A stretch of DNA of 64,000 nucleotides from Fragum whitleyi (Eukaryota; Mollusca; Bivalvia; Cardiida; Cardiidae): contig OX411543.1 of the NCBI GenBank assembly GCA_948146395.1, positions 25,042,526 to 25,106,525 of the forward strand. Direction: 5' to 3'. Under the pieces are notes generated by a model. It searched no databases. It worked only from the letters and a program-made list of their open reading frames with translations, and had not been told where the DNA came from. Of the stretch, positions 55,750 to 64,000 are shown piece after piece. A program made the translations under genes and the position numbers. Each line of letters starts with the position of its first letter. Position 1 is the first letter of the stretch.

Positions 55750-56163
55750 TACAGTTAACAACATCGTGAACAAGATGAATGATATTGGAATGCTTAAGGA
55801 ATGAAATTGAATGAGTGCGGGGAGCGAGTTTTGAGTGAATTTAATGGGAGGTAATCCTATATCGCAAATTTTGTTAAGGATAAACAAAATTTGCGATATT
55901 GATTACCTCCCTTTAATGAAATATGCATACATGTTCTTTACGTAGCTTCATATTTCTTCAAGAACCTATTAGACGCTTACAATTTGAATTATGTTAGTGA
56001 AAACGCGATTTCTCTATGTTGTTGATTCTATATTTTTCAATGGGTTGGAGCGTTTTTTACTGGTTTGAGTGAGTATCAGGAATGAATGAATGGAGCGCTG
56101 AGTGAGCGATTTAGAATGGTTTTGATTGAGTTAAATGTCAATTTCACGATGTAATTATCTGTA
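55750..56163 (+). mobile_element. Family A MITE, forward, full length
   Basis: TACAGTTAACAACATCGTGA to CACGATGTAATTATCTGTA; core TATCGCAAATTTTGTTAAGG with ACAAAATTTGCGATAT (A/T variant paired on both arms). Confidence 0.9.
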
Positions 56164-56539
56164 CACTTACGTCCGAGATACTTTCCTGTTAACGATTAAG
56201 TCGGAGAAATGTTCCGAATGACATGTTCGTGGATGCGCTTCTATCATGTTTGTAGTACAACTTTTATAACGACGATTCCATTATCGTTGTACTTTTTTGT
56301 TTGTTTGTTCAACCAGTAATTTCTTCATTAATCACAATATATAATGAATTTTAATCTTCATGGCCTTCAAAAAGTGAGATTGTCTTGAAACGGGTCAACT
56401 TTTGTTTAAAATTCAGGGACTCTACCCGGTCAACTTTTGTTTATCCGTTTTTGTTTTAATCCCGAATTGAACATAGATTGATATGCATAAGCATTACCGA
56501 AATTCTTTGGGCGACGCGTGTGTTTCAGCTATTTTTGGT

Positions 56540-56706
56540 AAGTTTGTGTTAAGCTAGCTTTTCCACAATAAAAAGCTTATTTATTACATTCTTAATACGT
56601 CGTTATTGCTCCCAAGGGGACTATTCTAACGGCTGTCGAAGTAAAGTTGCGTTTTATTAGAAGCGAGAACGCGTATTCTTTTGACGCTTTGTTTGTAGAT
56701 ATGTCG
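56540..56706 (-). repeat. Dispersed repeat shared with 32888-33060
   Basis: AATACGTCGTTATTGCTCCC, CGAAGTAAAGTTGCGTTTTA, CGCTTTGTTTGTAGATATGT, inverse of 32888-33060. Confidence 0.8.
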
Positions 56707-56790
56707 AGACTAAATTAACCATTCCCCCCCCCTTTTTTTCAGAAATTTTAGACTAGTCCAAATTAAGGAAGGAGCAGACGACATCGAAAA

Positions 56791-57340
56791 AGGGGTAAAT
56801 TTTAAACGAAACTATCTTACATACTTTGGCAGAAAGTATTGCTAAAAAAGATGAAATTGCTTGCAACAAGGACTTTCTCCGTTTTTCAAGAAATGTCCTA
56901 AAATATAAAACATCATGGGTGTTAAAAAATTCAGGGACTCTACCTGTTGGAGCTGAATTTTCTTTTGTGTAGGAAGAGAATCAATAAAAACTAAGTAAAT
57001 TTTAAACGAAACCATCCTACGTATTTTGGTATAAAGTAATGCGGGAAAAAGATGAAAGTGATTGTAACAAGGACTTTCACCTTTTTCCAAAATATTTCCT
57101 TAAATATAACACCTCATTGACGTTAAAAAAATCATGGACTCAACCAGGTGGGGTTGTATCTTCTATTGTGTAGAAAGAATATCGAGAATCAATGAAAACT
57201 GGATAAATTTTAAACGAAACCATCCTATATGTATTTCGTAGAAACTATAGTGGGAAAAAGATGAGATTGCTTTTATCAAGCAATTTCACCTTTTCCGGCA
57301 ATACTTTCCCAAATATATAAAATCTCGTGGAAGTTCAAAT
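56791..57340. repeat. Three tandem repeats of about 204 bp, each with a GATGAAATTGCTT hairpin
   Basis: Units anchored on TAAATTTTAAACGAAACCAT start at 56796, 56996 and 57204. Each contains a hairpin like AAAAAGATGAAATTGCTT / AAGCAATTTCACCTTTT, similar in wording to the family E hairpin. Confidence 0.8.
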
Positions 57341-57399
57341 TTATGGACTGTAAAGGGAGAGGTTGAATGATTCTATGATAGGAAGAGAATCGCAGATTG

Positions 57400-57905
57400 G
57401 ACTTCAATTGATCCTGATAAAAATTTACTATCTCAAAATAATTATACGGATTTTTTTACTTTTGAGAGATTTTTGGGTTTTTGATTGGCCAACTATGCAC
57501 AGGAGAAAGGAGTGAAGTCGATGAACTACTTAAAAGTCGCACCTAAAGCTTTTTTCAAGCCAATTAGCGATTATGTATCTTCAGCTAGACGCCAAGATAT
57601 AAACTATGCAAAGTAGATAAAAATGTTATCAAAATTATGCATTTACTGCCAGCATTTATAGTCTTACTTCTTTCTAACCAACTAACTACTTACATTTTCG
57701 AGATTATCGAGAAAATTATATCGGTGAATTAACATTTACCAGTGAAAATATCGAAAAATTGTTCCCCGATTTCGCTCAATTCGAAGCGGACCTTCTAAAC
57801 ACATGATGTCATTACTTTGCCCAGAGTAATTTTGCGCGAAACGAGGCACTTACAGAAAATTTGTATTAAAATTATCAAATCATATCCCATTTCTGCATTA
57901 GAACT
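57400..57905. other. No gene recognised
   Basis: AT-rich, no open frame of note and no repeat recognised. Confidence 0.35.
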
Positions 57906-57990
57906 GTCTACTGTTTTTCGTGTAAGATCGATATTTTTTTCATTTCTTAAACATCAAAAGCTATATTCACTCTTTGCTTCGCGAATATCC
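57906..57990. repeat. Family C arm fragment
   Basis: CGTGTAAGATCGATATTTTT, TTTCATTTCTTAAACATCAA and AAGCTATATTCACTCTTTGC follow the family C arm. Confidence 0.6.
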
Positions 57991-58569
57991 CATATCCACG
58001 TCATACGAGGTAGGTTGTCAACCTTTGGATTTTCTTGGTTGAGGAGGAAACTAAATAGAAAATCACTAGGACACCGGAAATCCCATTTCGTACGATCGGT
58101 GTAGCTGTGTGATAAGAATTTTCTTCAAGGATATCAAAGGTTTTTTTAAAAAAAATCATTTCAATTAAATCTCTTCTAGTCAATCAGCTCGTGTACATAA
58201 ATCTAAGATTTCAATTTCTATTTCTCTATTTTTATGGAGGCTAAAGAAAGACATAAAATATTGAGTGAGAATGAGTTCTCGGAAACAAACGTGTTTTTCT
58301 GAAAGACTCTGTGTATAAGAAATGATTTTCTAGTGTAATTTGTCATTACCCCCATATTTGGTAACCAGAACTCTTGGGCCTCATTCTCATTTAATATATG
58401 CTTGACAATTTTGTCTATGCAAATTTTATGAGTCCCGCGTGTTACATTACATGGTTATCAAATTTTACCGAGTCGGATTCTGGTGTGGAAGGACTGCGAC
58501 CCTTTATCAAACGACACAATTAATATACAGATTCAAAACATGTGCTTAAATACAAATAACAAATTTCGA

Positions 58570-58795
58570 TTAACCCTTTGTTTAATCCCTGCTTTTTACA
58601 TGCCTGTGACTTTATGATTGAGAAAACATTGTGAAAAAAGAAGAAATTGCTTCTGACAAGCAATTTCTTCTTTTTCCACACTATTTTCTACCATACTAAA
58701 TGGTTATTTTTGAAATTAAATCCACTTTAATTTTTCGTCTGCAAAACCTTTGAATTTGGACAGGTCCAAAATTTTGTAAAACAGGAAAGGGTTAA
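58570..58795 (+). mobile_element. piggyBac-like MITE (family E), copy 3
   Basis: TTAACCCTTTGTTTAATCCC to AAACAGGAAAGGGTTAA with TTAA flanks. Hairpin AAAAAAGAAGAAATTGCTTC/TGACAAGCAATTTCTTCTTT. Same orientation as 49656-49884. Confidence 0.88.
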
Positions 58796-60640
58796 TTAAA
58801 AGTACTATAAAGCCCGATTCAATCACAGGTCAATCGAATGCGTCAAGTTAAATGGTACCTGCTAGTGGTGGTAAAATATATCAAGACTGGAATTAGCTGA
58901 CTTTCATTATAACGATTTTACAATTTACAAAAAAGGTGGTGACGAAAAACCGTGAAAAAAATTGACCAGATAAAGCCAATTCTTCGACTTTGATGCTTGC
59001 GAAAAAATGAATTTAGCAAAGTCATCGCGCAAAGTCAAATTAAACTGATTCATTTAGGTGATTAAATCAAGGACACTTGCACCTACCATGAGGGGTGATA
59101 ACTCAACCTTTGTCAGGTTAAAAGAGTAAGTCAATGTTATGGTCTATGCATCTAATGTCATAATGGACTCTATTCGCGAATACCTTCATAAAGTTTTACC
59201 AATGTCTTCTCTTTCGCCGACTGGACTTATTTCAAACTCGAGCATATCGGAAACGAGCTTGCAATGATAGTCCGAAAAAGAGCGCAAAACCCCAAAATTT
59301 TGAGTCAGGTTGAGGCAGCATGAAGAACAAATGGATAATCGTGTTAGGAATTACTCTTGGTAAAATTCAGAAATCCACTTGTCAAACATTCTCTGAGAGC
59401 CATATTGTACATAAACTCAAACCCTATTGACTTTTAAAGAGCAATGATAACTGACTCTGATTTCAAAATTTTGATTTTTGGGATAGTCGACTTTATGCGT
59501 TTTTAACTTTTCAATACGTATGTCTACGGTGTCACCCCTTTTTTCACAAATCAATAATTGGTTAACGTTTATTTTGGTTTAACCACTCTTCCAAACTTTA
59601 AATTTCGAAAAAAGTAATATCTGAAAAAATAAGTGATGGGTTATTTTTTTGGTTCAGTACAGGTGAGCAACTGAATTTGAAGGCTTGGTGGTTTCATGGA
59701 AAGCAAAGTGGCCAAAAATGCCTGGATGCACCTACTTTTCACCTTTTATAATTCTTCTAATGTTTAACTAATTTTCTATAATATTCTTTCAACTATATTT
59801 AATGAAGGTATATATTTTTGGTTGATTTGAAATACAAATAAGTATTTTTTGAAAAAGTTTTTCCAAGCATTTTGGTCTTGTAAATGTTACTTATCAAATA
59901 TTTCATAATTCCTTGTATTCAATTGATCATGTATACCGACTCCCTAACATTGAAGATTTTCATTCAGCTTATCGTCCTTTTGATGGCAAGAACAAATACA
60001 ATTTTAAAAAATCTCCATTTTATTTTCTCCGAAAAATGCATGGAAAGCTATGCCGACTTGTTGGTCAAATTTTCGTAGAGGTATACTCTACGAAATACAT
60101 TTATTTAATAAAATTTGGAACAAGTGCCTAATGGTGTCGGACTACCTTAACGAAAGAAATTTCGATATTCCGATACTTAGAAATCAGTAATATGCTAAAC
60201 TACATAGAAACTTATCGCCTTTTAAACAACACAACGTGGAATTAATTAATCCCCGTCCTCGTTTGGGGGGTGAATGGGTACAAGGGAGGCAACAACGATT
60301 AGCTCAGAGAAAGTGTATCAATCTGTGATTGCGTACCCTGAGCAATCAAGTTAGAATCGAGATGGGGTTGGACACCCTCCTTAGTCTTATTTTCTTTTCT
60401 CATATAAATTAGATTTTTTATCAATAAAAAAATAGCTGTTCAATTCTTTATACGTAAATCGATCTTACACCGAAACAATCAACCAATTAATAAAGCCCAA
60501 ACAAATGTGCTAAACAGGTATTAAGAATTGATGCTTTCACACATAAGTTGTGAAACATAGGGATTCGGGAAACTGTGCATTGGTGTCAAGATAATTACTA
60601 TATATCTTGTGAGACATTTCTTTATTTCGTGTGATAAAAA
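58796..60640. other. No gene supported
   Basis: AT-rich. Two overlapping frames at 59884-60131 share no protein motif. 60448-60475 carries a family C-like GATCTTACACCGAAACAA. Confidence 0.35.
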
Positions 60641-60646
60641 TGTGAC

Positions 60647-60916
60647 TGTTACGCGAACAGGGACAATCTGCGTTATGTGAAAAGTGTCGAACACGGTCAG
60701 ACTGCGCAATCTGTGAAGACTGACCAGGGTCGAACTTTTCACATATAGCGAATTTGCTGAATCTAGAATGATGATATTACCTACTTACATATGTAAATAT
60801 ATGCAATGAATTTCAGAAACAAGCACTGTGGATGACCTATCCTAGATCCAATGCTTTTTCCAAAATATTTATTTTTCTGAGTTCTCAGATGGTCCCTATT
60901 CGCGTGACGGGTCACA
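60647..60916. mobile_element. Possible MITE with GTYACGCGAAYAGGGAC ends
   Basis: GTTACGCGAACAGGGACAAT at the left and the inverse TGGTCCCTATTCGCGTGACG at the right enclose a hairpin (60672-60752: TATGTGAAAAGT...CTGACCAGGGTCGAACTTTT). The right end lies in the 3'UTR of the cysteine-rich gene. Related motifs occur at 42400-42440 and 62836-62872. Confidence 0.5.
60868..60873 (-). promoter_or_regulatory. Poly(A) signal AATAAA of the cysteine-rich gene
   Basis: TTTATT on the plus strand reads AATAAA on the minus strand, 66 nt downstream of the TAA at 60939. The distance fits a short 3'UTR with cleavage near 60845-60855. Confidence 0.55.
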
Positions 60917-60938
60917 ATGATTATAAGATATAAAACAG

Positions 60939-61063
60939 TTATTTATGACCAATACATCGACAGTGTGCATCATGGATCCCTATACAATGCATGCTTCCGT
61001 GGATACAATCTCCGTATGCAGCCTTACAATCGTTTACGTCTCTACAGAGGAAGTTGGCAAAAT
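60939..61063 (-). CDS. Terminal exon, six-cysteine module 2 of the same secreted protein
   Basis: Last coding exon, 2 nt + 40 codons + TAA. The acceptor is TTTCTTTATAACCAG on the minus strand. The leading AT completes a GAT codon with the G left by the exon at 63515-63637, so the phases match. Cysteines are spaced C-x5-C-x6-C-x6-C-x7-C-x-C. The start (CRDVNDC) parallels CTDVSNC in module 1, indicating an internal duplication by exon duplication. The 3'UTR is short: AATAAA lies about 66 nt after the stop. The exon is too short and lacks a suitable ATG for simple ORF calling. The intron (61064-63514) holds two copies of a 320-360 bp hairpin repeat and a full family A MITE. Confidence 0.72.
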
Positions 61064-61084
61064 CTGGTTATAAAGAAATGATAA

Positions 61085-61440
61085 ATGTATTTATCTTATA
61101 ACTATACAAATATCCGTGTAATAACACCCCATGTGATATCTTTTATGATATCACATGGATAATTTTAGAATAATGGCATAATGCGGCTATTCTTAGAAAC
61201 ATGACAAAAAAAATGTTGTTTTTTTTCTATAAAACTATAAAAGAAAACAAGGCTAACAAAATTAAAAGAAAAATGTAATGCAAACTTAATGTATCATATG
61301 GAAAATATTTATCTCGGTTATCGGAATTGAAAATTGTCTTGGCAGAGCCTCGACAAATATCAATTCCCCGAACCTCGTTAGATATTTTTTTCCATGTAAT
61401 ACACTAAGTACGAATCATATATATATTTATAAAGAATCGT
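61085..61440. repeat. Hairpin repeat family Q, copy 1
   Basis: ATCTTATAACTATACAAATA, ATATCATGTG-type palindrome (GATATCTTTTATGATATC), and a long imperfect hairpin around GGCAGAGCC (ATCTCGGTTATCGGAATTGA / CAATTCCCCGAACCTCGTTA). In the intron of the cysteine-rich gene. Confidence 0.75.
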
Positions 61441-61669
61441 TAAATAATATGCTTAACCTTAACAATAGTCATATAGTCAAATAATGACAGCATGAGCAAC
61501 ATAGCATATTTTTCTTGGCGTTTAAAACTGTAAAGATATGTAATTTTTTTCTGGCATCATTTCTTGAACTTTGAATTGTGGTTATTTCTTTCGTAAACGG
61601 TACCAGATTGTTGAAAATAGTAATTCCTAGAATTGGTCTGGACATTTTAAGTCATGATTCATTACCTAT

Positions 61670-61855
61670 ATATTTACACTAGAGATTGTAAGGGATAGAC
61701 ATTGTTTCAATATACACTTACACTAAAGAATGTTAGGCATAGACATCTTTTCAATGTACATTTACACTACAGAATGTAAGGCATAGATAGTTTTTTCAAT
61801 GTACATTTACACTACAGAATAGAGGCATAGATAGTTTTTTCAATGTACAGGTTTA
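61670..61855. repeat. Four tandem repeats of about 52 bp
   Basis: Units of TACATTTACACTACAGAATG, then AAGGCATAGATAGTTTTTTC; the last two are closest to each other. Confidence 0.85.
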
Positions 61856-62124
61856 CAATGTAATACTTCGTGCTAATGAACAATCTATTCTTCTTAAGGT
61901 GCTAGGATGTCTCCAATATTAATCGCTAGTACTGCAACGCCTCTTTGAAATCCACACGTCGGGATGATTTCAGAATCATCTATCAGCTATTAATTCGTTT
62001 AAACGAAAATGTCCATTTTATAAAAGCTGGAAAAATTCCATGTGTAACCATATCACATGAAGGAACCAGTTAAGGCGTATTTTAAATGATCATCTGACCA
62101 GGGTAGACACTTTGTACATATGTA

Positions 62125-62440
62125 ATTGGCTTATATCTTATAACTATACAAAAATCCGTGTGATAACAACCCATATGATATTTTTTTATGATATCACATA
62201 GTTATTTTTAGAACAATGATATCATGCAGTTATTTTTAGAAACTTGCATTTCAGTTAGAAACATCGGCGAAAACAAGACAAAAAGAGGTTATAAGATAAA
62301 TACAATACGTACTAAGTGTATTGTATGAAAAAATATATAACTCGGTTGTGAGAATTGATAATTGTCTCGGCAGAGCCTCGACAATAATCAATTCTCCCAA
62401 TCTCGTTAGATATTTTTTCTCATACAAAACACTAAGTACG

Positions 62441-62445
<5 letters not shown>
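62125..62445. repeat. Hairpin repeat family Q, copy 2
   Basis: ATCTTATAACTATACAAAAA, then a 137-nt hairpin 62307-62443 (ATACGTACTAAGTGTATTGT ... AAACACTAAGTACGTAT) with loop CGGCAGAGCCTCG. Continues into (TA)n at 62443-62479. Confidence 0.82.

Positions 62446-62479
<34 letters not shown>
62443..62479. repeat. (TA)n microsatellite
   Basis: About 18 TA units immediately after the family Q hairpin. Confidence 0.95.
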
Positions 62480-62480
<1 letters not shown>

Positions 62481-62835
62481 TTGTCCTCATGTTTACACCT
62501 GCTTAATCCCAACACCTTTTTTATTTCAAAGTTATCATGCAGTTAAGCATGTATTGATCTAATACATGTACCACCTGCCTCATCATTGGTCTTGCGGCGG
62601 ACGTATAAAAATTGATTTCATGATAAAAAGAATAAAATGTAAACGTCTTAAAACATAATTGTTATCTGTTCTCGGCCGCGATAAATTTTCATGAGTTGAC
62701 AAAGCCACTCCATGATAAATTCTCTCAACCGGGACCAAATAACAATAACATTTCTAGACACTAGCAGATTATTTTCCTTTTAACAGTGTTCTGAAATGGT
62801 CTTTGTTGTGCGAGTGGTCAAAAACTGGAATACGG

Positions 62836-62872
62836 GATCCGTCACGCGAAAAGGGTCCATCTGGGATCTCCG
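62836..62872 (+). repeat. Dispersed motif GTCACGCGAAAAGGGTCCAT
   Basis: Same 30-nt wording as the ends of 60647-60916 and as 42400-42440, followed by CTGGGATCTCC. Confidence 0.5.
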
Positions 62873-63007
62873 TAAAAAATAAGATGGAAGTAACAAACAG
62901 AGATCAATCAGATGGTGAAATTTGAAAATGATTACATAAAAAGGTAGAATAATCATTCAAGACTCAGAAAATCTGATAATTGCAAAAAAGTGTCGACTGT
63001 ATGGTCC

Positions 63008-63449
63008 TACAGTTAGTTACATCGTGAAATTGACATTCACCTCAATCAAAACCATTCTAAATCGCTCACTCAGCGCTCCAATCATTCATTCCAAACACTA
63101 ACTCATACCATTTAAAACAGCTCAAACCCATTGAAAAATATAGAATCAACACGGTCATTCAAAGAAAATTTTGATAGATAAAAATCGCGATTTCACCGAC
63201 ATAATTCAAATTACAAACGTCTCATAGGTTCTTTAAGAAATAGGAAGCTATGTATAAAACTTGTTTGTATTTTTTCATTAAAGGGAAGTAATCATTATCG
63301 CAAATTTTGTTCATCCTGAACAAAATTTTCGATATCGGATTAACTCCAATTAAATTCACTCAAAACTCGCTCCATACACTCAATCAGTTTCATTCCTTAC
63401 TTGTTCCAAAATCATTCACCTTGTCAATTTTACGATGTTGTTAACTGTA
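63008..63449 (-). mobile_element. Family A MITE, reverse, full length, intronic
   Basis: TACAGTTAGTTACATCGTGA to TACGATGTTGTTAACTGTA; core TATCGCAAATTTTGTTCATC with TGAACAAAATTTTCGATAT. It ends 65 bp from the donor of the 63515-63637 exon. Confidence 0.93.
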
Positions 63450-63514
63450 TTTCCCCGACGTGCCACTTGCGTTGAAATGCCATATGTGTACGCAAAGTAA
63501 AAAAAAAGATATAC

Positions 63515-63637
63515 CTGGTACGCATGTGCAAATTTTTTCAGCCCCACCATGTTTGTAACAATCCTTCACAAAGTTACCACCGCAATCAATTAAAGTACAA
63601 TTGCTGACATCAGTGCATGGTTGGCCATGAGCAACCA
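63515..63637 (-). CDS. Internal exon, six-cysteine module 1 of a secreted Cvsi-like protein
   Basis: Phase-1 internal exon. On the minus strand the acceptor is TTTATTTGTTTCAG and the donor is CAG/GTATAT. The 123 bases give 2 nt + 40 codons + 1 nt, so it is symmetric 1-1. It encodes VVAHGQPC, which looks like the end of a signal peptide, then cysteines spaced C-x5-C-x4-C-x7-C-x9-C-x-C. With the exon at 60939-61063 this makes a small 12-cysteine secreted protein. Twelve cysteines in two repeated modules resembles the Cvsi/RpSI serine-protease inhibitors of oysters and clams (MEROPS I84); that assignment rests on cysteine pattern from memory. Other cysteine-rich secreted families remain possible. 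No signal-peptide start codon is visible between 63640 and 64000, so the first exon is outside the window. Confidence 0.75.
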
Positions 63638-63889
63638 CTGAAACAAATAAACAAATTGAAAGTTTTTGCAAATCGATAGCTCATCGCGAAACAGTTGTTA
63701 TTGCTCATGAGCATACAGGCAGTACTGTTTCACGCCGAGCGAAATTTTAAATGGCTCAAAAGCCTTCTATACGTTATCTGCCTTGTGCTTTAGCAAATAA
63801 AGTCTGAACCCAAAGAAACCTGATCAAAAAGACGCTTAATCCTTGAGTACATGTAACAGACAAATACTAGTAAAATGTCACTGAATTTA

Positions 63890-63991
63890 GCAGACTGGTA
63901 GAATAGCAGACAGTCAGACAGGAGTCAGCAGACTGGCAAAATACCAGACTGGTAGATTAAAGTTGTTATTCTGCCAGTCTGCTTATTTCAG
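63890..63991. repeat. Inverted repeat built on CAGACTGGCA words
   Basis: GCAGACTGGTAGAATA pairs with TATTCTGCCAGTCTGC; several further CAGACTGG words lie between. May be part of a larger repeat running past the window. Confidence 0.75.
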
Positions 63992-64000
63992 GGACACCGC

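Noticed and set aside
59884..60131. Two overlapping ORFs (64 and 72 codons)
   Set aside because: AT-rich frames without known motifs or gene structure.

Overview
This 64 kb window is eukaryotic, AT-rich and almost free of genes. It most likely comes from a marine mollusc, probably a bivalve. The evidence is tRNA-headed SINEs, CR1/L2-like LINE 3' ends with short-repeat tails, very dense small inverted-repeat DNA transposons, spliced exons with AATAAA signals, and a two-module 12-cysteine protein resembling the small bivalve serine-protease inhibitors of the Cvsi type. The organism is inferred; no database search was run.

Genes. Only a few exons are supportable, all on the minus strand. (1) At the right edge two phase-1 exons (63515-63637 and 60939-61063) each encode a six-cysteine module, followed by a stop and an AATAAA; the signal-peptide exon lies beyond base 64000. 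Their 2.45 kb intron is filled with repeats. (2) 19682-19954 looks like the last coding exon of an unrecognised gene, with acceptor, stop, short 3'UTR and AATAAA. (3) 32188-32306 is a weaker candidate last exon whose peptide resembles the end of a fibronectin-III domain. Nearly every other ORF is a by-product of repeats.

Repeats. The dominant element (called family A here) is a TA-flanked MITE of about 440 bp with 25-28 bp terminal inverted repeats (CAGTTA...TAACTG), a conserved core hairpin and short direct motifs in both arms. About 35 full, deleted or decayed copies make up nearly a fifth of the window by hand-read coordinates. Other families are: a long inverted-arm element with 240-bp tandem repeats (1-4018); a foldback family with GATCGATTTA-type ends (11-13.5 kb, 44 kb, 57.9 kb); a 767-bp element with perfect 30-bp TIRs (11.8 kb, relative at 6.2 kb); TTAA-flanked piggyBac-like hairpin MITEs (31.0, 49.7, 58.6 kb); CTGGCAGGGCG-ended MITEs (41.4, 52.8 kb); and several one- or two-copy MITEs.

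Retroelements are three SINEs with exact 12-15 bp target duplications (5.2, 15.8, 53.4 kb), one decayed SINE whose tRNA box-B region has expanded into an alternating 39/38-bp tandem array (47.4 kb), and two LINE 3' fragments (18.2 and 51.8 kb).

Layout: 1-4 kb inverted-arm element; 4-10.7 kb family A remnants plus SINE; 11-13.5 kb nested DNA elements; 14-17.5 kb family A, SINE and a duplicated 600-bp repeat; 18-19.4 kb minisatellite split by a LINE; 19.6-21 kb terminal exon and 155-bp tandem array; 21.5-38 kb many family A copies and TIR elements; 38.5-46 kb sparser, with a long CT microsatellite; 46.6-56.2 kb family A, SINE-derived array, LINE and MITEs; 56.8-59 kb hairpin tandem repeats; 60.9-63.6 kb cysteine-rich gene. 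No transposase or full-length reverse transcriptase is present, so all these elements must have been moved by proteins encoded elsewhere.
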